This document shows positions 47,880-59,486 of a stretch of DNA of 64,000 nucleotides, piece by piece; the stretch's first letter is position 1, and every line of letters starts with the position of its first letter. The DNA comes from Adiantum capillus-veneris (lineage: Eukaryota > Streptophyta > Polypodiopsida > Polypodiales > Pteridaceae): positions 132,776,420 through 132,840,419 of the forward strand of contig CM043964.1 of the NCBI GenBank assembly GCA_014529385.2. The letters run 5' to 3'. The position numbers and the translations under genes are program-made. The notes below the pieces were generated by a model, which was given only the letters and a program-made list of their open reading frames with translations, had not been told where the DNA came from and did not search any database.

Positions 47880-48777
47880 CTTCAACTTAGAACATTGCTT
47901 GATCAAGTGATCACTATCTTTACAATGATGGCAACGCATCTTCTTTTTTCCCTTATCACCAGAATTTCCAGATAAATTTTTGCCAGCAGAAGCATTAGGA
48001 ACATGTGATTTTCCACTCGCAGAAGAACCATAAGGAGTGGATGTATTGTTGCTACCACCCTTTCTTTCAACAGCAATAAAAGCTTATTCAATTGCACACT
48101 ATCTAGTCCTGTTTATTTTGAAAAGTCTCTTGCAATAGCAATGTGCAAAATGCATCAAACTTGACAACTTCAGGATTTCCTTGGGTCATAAGCCTCCAAG
48201 TACTAGCAAACGTTTGGTAAGAGTCTGGCAAGGCATCAAGAATGGTATGCACAAGGGAATTGTCTGAAATGACTTCACCTGCAAAATAAGTTGCTCATTG
48301 ATATCCTTGACACCAGCAAGGAAAGTTTCCATATCATCTTCCTTATGCATAATCTTCGGCACTATCTCTTTACGCAACAATGCAATTTTTGCCTCATTGC
48401 AGCTTGCATAAAGACCAACCAAGATATCCTAAGCCTTTTTTTGCAGATTTTGCTGAACAAATGTGAGGAGTAATGGTTCATTTCATAGATAACACAATCA
48501 ACACATGAGCCTACCCATCCTTTACATCCCAACGAGCTTGTTCTGCTGTAGGCAAAACAACTCTAACATCAGTAATCCTTGCAGCAAGACCTCCAACATC
48601 CTCAACATTGCCTACATCCTCAGAACCAGGACATACATCAATGCCTTGCATAATATTCCAGATTCCCTTTGACATAAGGACATGTTGCATCATGTAAGCC
48701 CACATAGGGTTATTGTCCCCATCCAATCTGTCCTCAGCAGCAAACATCTTGAACACCTCTGTGTTGTTGTTAGCCAT
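47880..48777 (-). pseudogene. Copia gag
   Basis: It begins MANNNTEVFKMFAAEDRLDG, with DNNPMWAYMMQHVLMSKGIW, the usual copia gag N-terminal block. The central UBN2-type region is frame-shifted. Near its end KKMRCHHCKDSDHLIKQC is an intact CCHC knuckle. The minus-strand start codon is at 48775-48777. A second, plus-strand copy of its middle and end is at 44718-45477. Confidence 0.85.
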
Positions 48778-49122
48778 GGTAAATGATGCACCTGATGTGA
48801 AAACTACCCAAAAAGAGAAACGAAGTGGGAACAACACGTGCTATATAGCACAAACCATAGAAGATCGTAAGGACTTGTTATGTAAAAAAACAGCACTGAC
48901 AAAAATTTTGCACAAAATGACGAAATAGCCTGTGTAGTATTTCCTGTAGTGGAAACAAAGGCCAAAATGAGCCCGAATCAAAAATTTGAGCGGACTAAGC
49001 TCTATGAGCTTACCCGAAATTTTTGTTCACCTGCAAATGCTTGCCAAAGCTCACTGAAATCGAAGAAAGTGAGTAGGTGTGTGTTGGAGCTGCTGGTGAC
49101 TAAGCCTGGGAGGACGCAACAT

Positions 49123-49134
49123 GCTTTGATACCA
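49123..49134 (-). other. tRNA-Met primer binding site of the copia element
   Basis: TGGTATCAAAGC on the minus strand, two bases after the LTR end TTCCAACA. Confidence 0.85.
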
Positions 49135-49136
49135 AT

Positions 49137-49365
49137 TGTTGGAATTAGGGTTGCAAGAAAACACACACAACTTGGAGAGGACAAAGGAAGCTCAAGGCAC
49201 ACAACAAAAAGTGTATTACTTAGTGTGATATGGAAAGATAGATAGCCCTAGAATGAATGGACGTATATACAATGCACGAGGGAAAAAACGTTCTAAAGAG
49301 GGAGAAAATGCTCCGATGGTCCTAAGTGTGTTCACACACATCACTACCACATGTATATGGTAACA
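49137..49365 (-). repeat. 5' LTR of the copia element, 229 bp
   Basis: On the minus strand it starts TGTTACCATATACATG and ends TTCCAACA, a TG...CA pair. The left border was fixed by comparing flanking chromovirus sequence: homology to the other chromovirus copy begins at CAAGAATAGTTTC (49366). Confidence 0.8.
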
Positions 49366-49900
49366 CAAGAATAGTTTCAAAAAATTAAAGATTAAGGAGG
49401 CTATATCCATCTCTCAACAAAGACAAAAAGCTGCTACTGACAAGCACAGAAGGGCCTTAATGTTCAAAGAGAATGATTGGATCTTACTTAAGTTTCCCAA
49501 GTCTCAATTGAGGCAAACAACGGGCAAAAATCCTACGGGCCATTAAAAGTATTATGCCAAGCTAGCAAAAAGATACTATGGTCCTTTTCCAATGTTGACG
49601 CCAATCAATGAGATGGCTTATCAACTTAAGTTTCCCAACCATTGACTCATACACAATTCTTTTCATGAGAGCCTACTTAAGCTCTATAAAGGAGAGCCAC
49701 CAAGTGAACAAATTATTGAAGACCCTCCCAAAATCAAGACCAAGAAGAGGTGCTACAACCCAAAGCTATCCTTTGGCATGAAGACAAGTACCACGACATG
49801 GTAAGATTATCCAATGGTATCCTCACGATATCTTATTAAGCTCAAAATTTATTTTTTTGAAGATGCTAGATGGATGCAAGGAATATAGCTTAAGGATAGT
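49366..49900 (+). pseudogene. Integrase C-terminus and chromodomain remnant of copy C+
   Basis: It matches the minus-strand copy at 54400-54900. Blocks are HRRALMFKENDWILLKFP, the K-Y-Y-A-K-L-A-K-R-Y-Y-G-P-F module, and near 49836-49885 a degraded chromodomain tail (E-D-A-R-W-M-Q-G). Stops and small indels are frequent. Confidence 0.8.
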
Positions 49901-50282
49901 ATGATCCTTGTCAATGTTTACAATGCTACATTAGAGTAAACAAATATATAAATTTCTTTCAAATGACCATTGTTTTTCTCTCATAAGACTAGTTCTCTTT
50001 TATTGCGCACAAATTTAAATAATATGCATGCTTAGAATCATGTTTGTGATAATGACGTCTCTCAAACACCAAGTATAATGAGAGGAGAATTAAATGGACT
50101 AAAGACCATACATGCTTGCGATAGCTATGTTTCAAGCACCAAATGGATTAGTCATCCATCTTGGAAAGATGTCTTATGATAAAAAGGGATCCTCTACCTG
50201 CTAAGAAACATTGACTAATGACTAAGGCTTTATCTCTTCTACCTCATAGCCAAGGAAGACTATGATTTCAAGAGAGAGGTAA
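49901..50282 (+). other. 3' untranslated region and polypurine tract of copy C+
   Basis: Collinear with 53990-54400 read inversely. It ends in the purine-rich AAGAGAGAGGTAA directly before the LTR. Confidence 0.7.
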
Positions 50283-50634
50283 CGTCATAAAATCTAATAT
50301 CTAACCAACCCAAATGATTTTCTCATATTAAACTGATCATTTAATGTGGGAGAATAAAGGGGAACACGGGTTAGAATATAGACATGTTCTTACGGGTCTA
50401 TATCAACACGGGGCCAATCGTAAAGGGGTCCAAAAGAGAGATGATCTTTGAAAGAGCAAGGGTAGCCAATGGAGCTTCAAGACCTTAGGTAACCAATGAA
50501 GCTTAAAGACCTCAGGTAGACAATGAAGCTTAAAGACCTTAGGGTTAGCTTCAGTGAAGACCTCCAAAGCTTAGCGTTAAAAGTCCTTTGACCTTAGGTA
50601 AGCTACGGCTGAGCTTGAGGTGGGAACCCTACTC

Positions 50635-50835
50635 AAGCTTGAGGTGCTTGTCGTGCTTGATGACTAAGGTGCTTGTCGTGATTGCTGACTAAGATGCTTG
50701 AGGTGCTTGTTGTGCTTGTCGACTAGGGAGCTTGAGGTGCTTGTTGTGCTTGTCGACTAGGGAGCTTGAGGTGCTTGTGGGAACACTAGCCAAACTTGAG
50801 GTGCTTTGTCATGCTTGCTGACTAAGATGCTTGTG
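50635..50835 (+). repeat. Minisatellite in the chromovirus LTR
   Basis: Degenerate units of about 30-40 bp built from GCTTGAGGTGCTTGTCGTGC and TGACTAAGATGC. The same array with different unit numbers is in the minus-strand LTRs (53530-53690, 59700-59820). Confidence 0.85.
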
Positions 50836-50899
50836 TTCCCAAAGCCAACAACATCCCTACAAGGGAGGGGGCGAGTCCTAAAGCTAGGGGGGTGGGAGA

Positions 50900-50925
50900 A
50901 AACACACACACACACACACACACAA
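50900..50925. repeat. (AC)n microsatellite in LTR
   Basis: About ten AC units. Confidence 0.9.
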
Positions 50926-51199
50926 GGTAAGCCCAAGCATCAATAGGCAGCAAAGAAACATGTCAAGCCTCTACCCATGTTGCCCTCATGGTGTACCTAA
51001 AGCCTATTGGTTGGCCTCCCAAGGGGTCCAATGATAAATTAGTTAGTTTAATTAATTGTTTTTTCATTTATCGAGTCCTCTCTCTCAAAGGGGCAAGGGG
51101 GACACTTGTCCCAAGGCTACCCTTGTTGCTTGATATGCCTCTTGCACGTGATTGGCTAGGCCTAGAGGGGTCCATTGAGCTTCAAGCATGAGCTACAAG

Positions 51200-51226
51200 G
51201 GGGGAGGGGGGGGGGGGGGGGGGGGC
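51200..51226. repeat. G homopolymer
   Basis: A run of about twenty or more G with one A, in the chromovirus LTR. Its length may be affected by sequencing error. Confidence 0.85.
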
Positions 51227-52040
51227 AACCAAAGCAAGAAGGGGGGTTGCTTGGGGGGTATACTCTCCCACACACACTCACACACTGTCATTGTGCTAAG
51301 TGCAAAGTTCAAGAGCTCCATCTCCTTCTCCAAGCTCGTAGAAGAAATTGAGAGCCTACACCAACACTCTTGGCTATGGAATGAAAATCCAACCAAGAGT
51401 CATGCTTCAATTTGGGGAATTTGGAGCTTGAAAGTGGAAGCAAGTGCATGATGAGGGAAGAATGTCTCTCGCTTGCCATCTTCTCCATCTTCATTACTAT
51501 GCTTTTATGTATGCTAGCAAGAAGAGTGTTGATAAGTGAGGAACTACTTCTTTCTCCTATGGAATGTTTCTTCTTCCTCTTCCCTACTCTCATTCCCTGC
51601 TAGCTCTCTCCACCTTCGAAGGTATTTGAGGCCTTTGGACTGAGGCTTGGGATAGTTAATCTTTTTGCAAAGTTTATGTTATGTTCGTGATGCATGAAGC
51701 TTTCCATATTCATTGCATCACCTGTGTCACAAGGAACACAAAGATTGTATTCTACCAAGTCTCTCATGATGGGAGAATCTATAATACAAATGCATATTGG
51801 AGGGGGATCCGCGGGCTCCACATAAATTCGGTCCTCATCTATTGTCATGTTCTCTAAACTCTCTCTCTTGCAAAAAGTATTGTTCATGCCAAGTTTACTA
51901 AGTACTATGATTATGTTGCTACCATCAATTAAGTTCACCCTCTATGCTCTCAAAGTAGTCTCACAAAAATGTTATGTCTAATTCTCTTAAATCCGCTATC
52001 CTCAAAATTCATAGTCCATTTCCATTACAACAGGCATAAT

Positions 52041-52375
52041 TGTGGTGCATGAAGCTCTCTATCTTCATTGCACCATCAAGGTATCAAGGAACACAAAGCT
52101 TGTATTGTACCAAGTCTCTCTTTATGGGAGAAGCTATAATACAAAAGCCTTTTGTAGGGGGGACCGGCTCCACATAAATCCGGTCCTCAACTGTTGTCAA
52201 GTTATCTAATTCTCTCTCTTGCAAAGTATTGTTCATGCTAAGATAATTAAGTATAATGGTTATGTTGTTACCTCTAATCAGAGTATTCTCATAAAAATGC
52301 TCATTGCCGTTCTCTAAATTCCATTATTCTCAATGTTCATAGTCCAATTCCATAACATTGATACAATTCTAATGG
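52041..52375 (+). repeat. Extra 3' LTR fragment plus primer-site-like sequence
   Basis: It repeats the last 320 bp or so of the LTR just upstream (GTGGTGCATGAAGCTCTCTA to TTCCATAACA). TTGATACAATTC follows, resembling a decayed primer site. So a second, older 5'-LTR end lies directly behind the C+ 3' LTR. Confidence 0.75.
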
Positions 52376-52518
52376 TCCTTCTTACATTTGTTAATGATAT
52401 ATCCCTGGTAGTTTTGAGCTATTCTCAGTTTAGTTTACTGTAAAAGGTCCAAATCTAATTGCAGTTTTGATGTTGCTATTATATCCCTAATATTGTAGGG
52501 TTTGGATATCATGTAGAG
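52376..52518. other. Unassigned junction between the two opposing chromovirus copies
   Basis: About 140 bp with no match elsewhere in the window. Confidence 0.4.
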
Positions 52519-53987
52519 CATGAACAAAACTTTTGCAAGAGAGAGAGTTTAGAGAGCATGAAAACACTTGAGGACCGGATTTATGTGGAGCTGGCACCCC
52601 TGCCAATAGGCATTTGTACTATAGTTTCTCCCATCAAGAGAGACTTGGTACAATACAATCTTTTTGTTCCTTGTGACCTAAGTGATGCAATGAAGATGGA
52701 AAGCTTCATGCATCACGAGCATAACATAAACTTTTCAAAAAGCATTAACTATCCGAAGCCTCGGTCCCAAGGCCTCAAACTTCGAAGGTGGAGGAGAGCT
52801 AGTGGGGAATGAGGATAGGGAAGAGGAAGAAGAAACATTAAATCATAGGAGAAAGAATTAGTTCCTCACTTATCATCAAACTTCTGTCTAGCATACATAA
52901 TAGCATAGTAGTGAAGATGGAGAACATGGAAAGCTTAAGCATTAAAGCATGGAATCATGGCTTTTGGTTGGATTTGCATTCCATAGCCAAGAGTGTTGGC
53001 GTAGGCTCTCACTTCTCTACTAGCTTGGAGAAGGAGATGGAGCTCTTGCACTTTGCATTTCACACAATGAGAGTTTGTGTGAGTGTGTGTGTGGGAGAGT
53101 ATACCCCCCCAGGCATGCCCCTAGCTTCCTTGGTCGACCCCCCCTTGTAGCTCACGCTTGAAGCTTATTAGACCCCTGCAAGACTGACCAATCACATGCA
53201 AGATGCATTACAAGCAACAAGGGTAGTCTTGGGACAAGTGTTCCCCTTTCCCTTTTGAGAGAGAGGACTTGATAAATGAAAAAACAACAAATTAAATCTA
53301 CTAAATTATCATTGGACCCCTTGGAAGGCCAAGCAATAGGCTTTAGGCACACCATGAGGGCAACATGAGGAGGAGCGTGACAAGTGTCCCTTTTGATTTC
53401 TTTGTACCAAGCTTGCCTTGTGTGAGGGTGTGTGTGTTGTCTCTCATCCCCCTAGCTTTAAGGCTCACCCCCTCTCTTGTGAGATGGGATTTGACTTTTT
53501 GGAAACCTTACCCCCAAGCACCTTAGTTACCAAGCATGACAAAGCACCTCAAGCCGGGGTAGTGTTCCCACAAGCAGCTCAGGCTCCCTTGCCAACAAGC
53601 ATGTCAAGAACCTCAAGCTCCTTAGTCATCAAGCACGACAAGCACCTCAAGCATCTTAATCAGCAAGCACGAAAAGCACCTCAACCTTGGGCCGGGTTCC
53701 CACCTCAAGCTCAACCCTAGCTTACCTAAGGTTAAATGACTTTTTAACACTAACCTTTGGAGGTCTTTAATGAAGCTAACCCTAAGGTCTTTAAGCTCCA
53801 TTAGCTAGCCTTGCTCTTTGATAGACCATCTCTCATTTGGACCCCTTTACCATTGGCCCCGTGTTGAGATAGATATGAAAGCACATGTCTATATTCTAAC
53901 CCTTGTTCCTCTTTATTATCCCACATTAAATGATGAGTTTAATATGAGAAAATCATTTGGGTTGGTTAGATATTAGATTTTATGACA
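52519..53987 (-). repeat. 3' LTR of copy C-, truncated
   Basis: It starts on the minus strand at TGTCATAAAATCTAATATC, after a purine tract. It matches the plus-strand LTR until TTGTTCATGC near 52519, then diverges, losing roughly the last 200 bp. Confidence 0.82.
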
Positions 53988-54003
53988 TTACCTCTATCTT
54001 GAA
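53988..54003 (-). other. Polypurine tract of copy C-
   Basis: AAGATAGAGGTAA on the minus strand abuts the LTR start TGTCATA. Confidence 0.65.
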
Positions 54004-54403
54004 ATCATATCGTCCTAGACTATGAGGTAGAATAGATAAAGCCTTAGTCATTAATCAATATTGCTTAGCGGGTAGAGGATCCCTTTTTACCCTACGACAT
54101 CTTTCCAAAATGGATGACTAATCCATTTGGTGCTTGGGAGACATAGTTGTCTTGCAAGCATGTCTGCTCTTTAGTCCATTTCATTATCCCAAAGTAGAGT
54201 GAAGGAATCTACTTTGTGTTTGAGAGACGTCGTCATCACAAACATGATTCTAAGCATGCATACTATTAAAATTTGTGGACAATAAAAAGAGAACTAGTCC
54301 TATGAGACAAAAACATTGGCCATTCAAAAGAAATTTGTACACTTGCTTACTTTAATGTAGCATTGTAAGCATTGACAAGGTTCTTACTACCTCTAAGCTA
54401 TAT

Positions 54404-54500
54404 TCCTTGCATCCATCTAGCATCTTCAAGAGGATAATTTTTTAACTTAATAAGATACCTTCAGATAATCTTACCATATCATAGTGCATTAGTTTCATGC
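54404..54500 (-). pseudogene. Chromodomain remnant
   Basis: After LPPEAILWHE at the integrase end, a different frame shows KLKNYPLEDARWMQG, the typical V-K-W-K-G/N-Y-P-x-E-D/E-A-T-W-E end of a chromodomain. In active elements this module reads histone marks to guide integration. It is frame-shifted here. Confidence 0.75.
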
Positions 54501-55860
54501 CAAAGGATAGCTTCGGGTGGCAGCACCTCTTCTTGGTCTTCGATTTTGGGAGGGCCTTCAATAATTAGTTCACATGGTGGCTCTCCTTTGTAGGGCTTAA
54601 GTAGGTTCATATGAAAAGCATTGTGTATGAGCCAATGGTTGGGCAACTTGAGTTGATAAGACATGTCATTGATTGTCTTCAAGATTTGAAAAGGACCATA
54701 GTATCTCTTTGATAATTTAGCATAATACTTTTGATGGCCCGTAGGATTTTTGCTCGTCCTTATCCTCAATCAAGCCTTAGGAAACTTAACTAAGACCCAA
54801 TCATTTTCTTTGAATGTTAAGGCCTTTTTGTGCTTATCAGCATCAGCTTTTTGCCTTTGTTGAGAGATAGATATAGCCTCCTTAATCTTTTTAAAAGATT
54901 CTTACAGGTCACAGCTATACTCATTGGCAATGAAGATCTTCCCATGTACTTTAAGTAGCAAGGGACTTTTAGGTCTTTACTCAATTATTTCAGAAAGTTC
55001 TTTGCCTGTAGAAATATGTACAATATTATTGTATGCATACTCTACAAGAGGTAAGTACTTTTCCCATTGTGAGCGTTGATCTACTTTGGTAATATAAGTC
55101 TTTAGTAGATCGAGTATCGTAAGACTGACTATCTCACTTTGGCCATCCGTTTGTGAGTGATAGGCTAAAGAAAAGTTCAATTTTGTTCCTAGACTTTTCA
55201 AGAGACCTTTCTAGAAATTACGAGTCATTCTAAGATCTCTATGTGACACCATGGATGTTGGCAATCCATGGTGTTTGAAAATCTGTGATATGAAGAGAGT
55301 TGCCATTTGGTGTATCTTAATAGTCTTTTTGACAAGAATAAAATGTGTTTGATTGCTAAACTTGTTGACTATTATCCATATTCCTATATTCCCATGGATA
55401 GACTTGGGTAATCTAAAGATAAAATCCATGGATATACTCTCCCATGGTGAATTTGGGATAGGCAATGGCTCGAGTTATCCCGGTTGCTTCCCTCTATCAT
55501 ACTTGGTCTTTTGGCATACCATACATTTTGAAACATACTCTTGTATGTCCACTTTCATGGTAGGCCTATAGAAATACGTCTCTCCTCCTCAGAGAGTAGG
55601 TTGAATGCCTCTATGACCCGCATAGGGAGGAGCATGGGACTCATACATGACTTTCTCACAAAGGGAGTGGGTAACACATAGCCTATTGCTGTGGAAGAGA
55701 TAATCATCCTGCAAGGTGAATGGTTCCTCTTTCTTCCCCAAATCAAGGGTTGACATTATGTCTCTATAGTCAGGGTAAGTAGCATACTCATCTATCATAG
55801 AAGATAGATCGTTGTGAGTAGCTATAGACACCACATTAACTTTTGGTCGTCATGGAAGTG
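54480..55860 (-). pseudogene. Integrase of copy C-
   Basis: Blocks in order on the minus strand: zinc finger histidines HAPPYAGHRG (near 55620), a cysteine pair beyond a frameshift, the core with PWESISMDFIFRLPKS (first Asp), IVNKFSNQTHFI, LPTSMVSHRDLRMTRNF (second Asp region, Ser-His-Arg-Asp), AYHSQTDGQSEI (Glu), and the C-terminal KLSKRYYGPFQILKTI with HNAFHMNLLKPYKG. Catalytic acids are visible but the frame is broken at least four times. Confidence 0.87.
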
Positions 55861-55907
55861 CATCGGCCACTTGATTATGCTTATCAGCAAATTGAGCAAA
55901 ATGAAAA

Positions 55908-56250
55908 TTAAATCGCGAAAGAAAATTTTCCCACCTCATTTGTTTGTCGGAAAGCCAAGTACTTGAGACTTTGGTGGTCGGTTCCTAGAATAAATGGAGT
56001 CCCCAATGAATAGTGCTTCCATATGTCTAGGGCATGTAGAATAGCTAAAAGCTCTTTCTCATAAATTCCTAAGATGCATTCAGCCCTATTGAGCCTTCGG
56101 CTCTCATATGCTATGGCATGCCCTTCTTGAAGCAAGAATGCTCCAAAGCAATCAGCACAAGCATCACATTGGACCTCAATGGCTTTGAGAGGTCCGGAAG
56201 CTTGAGGAGTGGTTGGGAGGTAAGCTTCTATCAAAAGATTTTTTTTGCTT
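55908..56250 (-). pseudogene. RNase H of copy C-
   Basis: An open frame of 108 codons with IEVQCDACADCFGAFLLQEG (first Asp), AYESRRLNRAECILGIYEKE (Glu region) and LGTDHQSLKYL (Asp). Confidence 0.85.
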
Positions 56251-57145
56251 AGCAGTCCATGAGTACTTAACTTTCTTCTTTGTTAAGTCATGTACTGGTC
56301 CTACTATTTGAGAAAATTTAGCTATGAAGCGTTTATAGTATGCACACATGCCACAAAGCTTCTTAATTCATGTAGATTCATGTATCACCTCTAACTTCGA
56401 TGGATCCATCTTCTTCACAAATAATATGACATAAGTATAGAATCTCTTGAAGGAAAAATTCGCTTGTCTTTCAGTTGAGAAAAAGCTTGTTCTCCCTCAA
56501 TTCTTGAAAAATCACTTGGAGATGTTGCTTGTGTTCCTCCAAGGACTTGGAGTAGATGATCATATCATCAAAGAACACTCCATTGAATTGCGGTAGGGTC
56601 TAAATATTTTCTCCATTAGGCGATTGAACGTGGCTGGTGCATTAGTCAAGCCAAAAGGCATGACTAGATATTCATAAAGACCAAACGTTGTACGAAACAC
56701 AGTCTTTAGGATATCTTCATCCACTATCCTTATTTGATGATAGCCACTTTTAAGGTCAACCCTACTAAAGTAGGTAGAGCCTTGTAAATTATCAAACAGA
56801 TATTCTGCCTGAGGAATGGGAAATTTGTTTTTGACAGTGATATCGATTAGTGCTCAATAGTCCACACACATACGGTATGTACCATCTTTCCTTTGCACTA
56901 AAAGGACTGGAGAACAAAAGGGAGAGGAGCTAGGCCTCACCATACCTTTGTCAACCAATTCTTGTACTTTCCTCATGATCTCTTCTTCTTGATCTTGGGA
57001 AACTGGATAAGGAGGCTTGCTAGGTGGTGAGCTTCCTGGGAGAAGCTCAATTGGATGGTCATCATCCCCTCTTTTTGGAGATAAGTCCATAGGGATATCA
57101 TCGATGAACACACCTTGGAATCCTTTTAGAGAATTAGACAAATTT
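56250..57145 (-). pseudogene. pol: Reverse transcriptase of copy C-
   Basis: It starts with a linker (DDIPMDLSPKRGDDDHPIEL), then VRPSSSPFCSPVLLVQRKDG and RMCVDY, followed by a stop. The next blocks ([46 protein letters not shown]) and the catalytic [10 protein letters not shown] near 56560 are in shifted frames. The 36-codon stretch around CAYYKRFIAKFS marks the thumb/connection. Confidence 0.87.
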
Positions 57146-57153
57146 AACTCTTC

Positions 57154-57650
57154 TTAATTCTTACCATTTACATTTGATGAAACAATAGGACCTGTTAGGG
57201 ATTCTTTGACAAAAATTATGTACACAGAAACTGAGCTCTTCGTTGATTTATAAAAAATAAGCGGATTTACAGGTGGTATGGTACGACCAGGTTCCCTAGC
57301 ATCTATATACATGTTATTTCCCCTGTAAGTGAAGTAGATTCTCCTTTCAAGGAACTTCATGTTGGTAGCCACGCGGTTAAACCATGGTGCCCCTAGGATA
57401 GCATCCTCATGTTGGAGAGGAGAGATGAAAAAGTCTTCTTTGTCGACATAGCTTTGGACATGGAGCCTCAACTTCCCAATCAAGGTAGTAATGGAGGCTC
57501 GCTGTCCCTTGAAAGTAATGTTGTCCATTACAGCATCTCCCATCTCGAAAGCTTGAATGCCCAACTTGGTGGCCAACTTCATTGATATGAAGTTGTGAGT
57601 AGAGCCAATGTAAAACAAGATGAAGTCATCATGCTCCTTTACCTTTCCCC
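57154..57650 (-). pseudogene. Aspartic protease of copy C-
   Basis: The frame has FYIGSTHNFIS where D-S-G-S-T-H-N-F-I is expected, so both the catalytic Asp and the Ser are replaced (YIG). It continues with GKLRLHVQSYVDKEDFFISP and AILGAPWFNRVATNMKFLER, the closing block. The frame is open for 154 codons but catalytically dead. Confidence 0.85.
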
Positions 57651-57654
57651 AAGC

Positions 57655-59068
57655 TTAGGAGAGAGGTGCACCTTTGGAATGAGCATCCTTTTTTGGAGCT
57701 TCAATGGTGGAAGCTCTAGGAGTCTCATTGCAAGTATTTCTCTTGGCAAGAACGATAGCCATGTCCTTGCTCCCAACATTTATGGTCCTTGCGAAAAGCT
57801 TCAAGCTCTTCACGAGAGAGTTTGTTTTCACCTTTGTAAACTCCCTTCTCCTTGGACCGATTGTTTTTGTTGTTGTTTTTGGAATTGCCTTGGGAAGAAT
57901 TTTGGGCATTGGTTTTCCCGTTTGCATCATTTTTGTCTTTGTTTTCCATGGGTTTTATATTCCATCTAGCCCATTGTTGGAAATTGATGCGCGAAACAAC
58001 CATGGTGTGATGGATTACTTTGATGATAGAACCAGGCCATTGAGAGTTGACGTATTTGGCCATCTCTTCAGGTAACCTTGCACAAAATTGTTTCTTTTGC
58101 TTGTCAAAGTCTATCTTTTGGAAGACAGTAGCCTTGAGATGTAAATTCCAAAACTTATCTACAGATTTGTGGATAGAATCATGAGAGAGAAGCTTCAAAC
58201 TGCACCATTCAGTAATTACTTTGTACTTTGCATCGCTTGCAAGGAATTGCTTCATGATGGAAACTCGTAGAGTTTTCCATGTCTCTGGGGCTTCGTCGTT
58301 GCCACGAAGGCTAGCCCACCATTGACGAGATGATATTTGGAAGTGCATAGCTACAAGATGTATCTTGGAGGACTCTGTGAAGCCCTCGTCTCCAAAGGCG
58401 GCATCAAATTGTTGGATGAAGGCCAATACATTTCTCGATGGCACCAAAGGTGCCATCATAGGTGAGAAAAGAGATACTATTTCCTCCCTCTTTGAACTTC
58501 TTGAGCTTTTGTGACCTTTGCCTTGTAGGTTATGATTTACGATGTCCTCCCCTCTTGTATTCTCTAGGAGAATAGTCATAGATTTCATCGGAAGAGGAGG
58601 AAGGTGAAGAAGAAGGAGAAGAGGGTGACCTCTTTCTTGCCCTTTTCTTCCTTTGTTTCCTCTCTTCTCTTTTGGAGTGACAAGGAGAAGGATTGTGAGT
58701 TAGACATTTCCTCTTGGGAGGAGTTGGCCATCGTCTAAACCGCCATCTTCGTGGAGCCACATCTTCAGAGGAATTTAAAGTCTCATTACTTTCTTGCTCG
58801 TTGGATTCCTCCTCTCGTGTGGGAGAGAGTCTTCTTTTGGGGGTCTCTTCAAGAGGCCTCCTTAGCTCTCTCTCCTCTTGGAGAGGAAAGGAAATCCCCT
58901 AAATGGAAGTTGTTGAGTAACTTCAGCTTGCAAAGCAGGGTTGCCCATAGCTTGTTGCAACCTAGTGACAAGATAATTGACAAACATGGGGGCATCATCA
59001 TTAGCACCTTCATGTGAAAAATCGAAATCATCAATGTTCATTCTACTCTCTTGGTTATCGTCAGCCAT
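57655..59068 (-). pseudogene. gag: gag of copy C-
   Basis: The start codon is at 59068 (MADDNQESRMNIDDFDFS). An N-terminal part (DDAPMFVNYLVTRLQQAMG) is separated by a frame change from a basic Arg/Ser/Lys-rich stretch (KREERKQRKKRARKRSPSS) and an open 287-codon frame (57725-58588) with the capsid region FIQQFDAAFGDEG, SSRQWWASLRGND and WCSLKLLSHDS. The zinc knuckle is damaged: HKCWEQGHGYRSC lacks the second Cys. Confidence 0.87.
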
Positions 59069-59110
59069 ATTAACAAAATTTGTGTACTTACTTAGTGTAT
59101 GCTTTAGCAA

Positions 59111-59473
59111 TTCAAAACCTTAGTTGCCACTCCTCTTAGCCTTTAAAAATCGGCACTTAAGTATCTACACCCATAGCTCGAAGTGGTTAATTATAGAGAG
59201 TAGTGGAGTGAGTCTAATATTGCAGAATTGTCGAGGGCTAGCTCCTTTCAGGCTTCTTATGTCTCAATAATGGGTAAAGTCGTAGGCAAGTCTTAAAAGA
59301 TCTCATTGTTAAGTCCAAATCTCTTGAGGTGTGCACCATATCCTACATAGTGGGCTCAACAGAATCGATAATAGATCCCAGTCCCACTTACCCTAATAGA
59401 ATTAACAAAATCAACAATTTATAGGCTACTTATTAAGGACCTCTCTTCTTAAGCAAGAAAAGAAAAACCAAAT
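59111..59473 (-). other. Leader of copy C-
   Basis: Non-coding region between the primer site and gag, collinear with 44383-44717 of copy C+ but without the copia fragment. Confidence 0.75.
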
Positions 59474-59485
59474 GCTCTGATACCA
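59474..59485 (-). other. Initiator tRNA-Met primer binding site of copy C-
   Basis: The minus strand reads TGGTATCAGAGC, an exact match to the common plant primer site, one base after the LTR end CCATAACA. Confidence 0.92.
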
Positions 59486-59486
59486 A

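Larger units (their letters stand above)
46166..49365 (-). mobile_element. 5'-part of a Ty1/copia element (copy D)
   Basis: On the minus strand it has an LTR (49137-49365), an initiator-Met primer site, gag, protease, integrase and the first part of RT, the copia order with integrase before RT. It is broken off inside RT at KKAIVTK followed by a TAG replacing Trp in the K-W-V-Y-K-L-K block. The right LTR border abuts chromovirus C+ integrase sequence at 49366. The left side is a breakpoint against chromovirus gag at 46165. RT, RNase H and the 3' LTR are missing. Confidence 0.9.
50283..52032 (+). repeat. 3' LTR of chromovirus copy C+, about 1.75 kb
   Basis: The start is taken right after the purine tract, at CGTCATAAAATCTAATATC, with CG in place of TG. 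The other copies read TGTCATAAAATC (53987, minus) and a TATCAAAAAATC variant (60098, minus). It ends TTCCATTACAACA. It contains a minisatellite, an AC run and a long G run, and is the most complete LTR of this family in the window. Confidence 0.8.

Noticed and set aside
49366-49419. Copia LTR extending to CCATCTCTCAACA at 49419
   Set aside because: The same bases occur in the integrase region of the other chromovirus copy (near 54870), so they belong to chromovirus C+ and the copia LTR ends at 49365.
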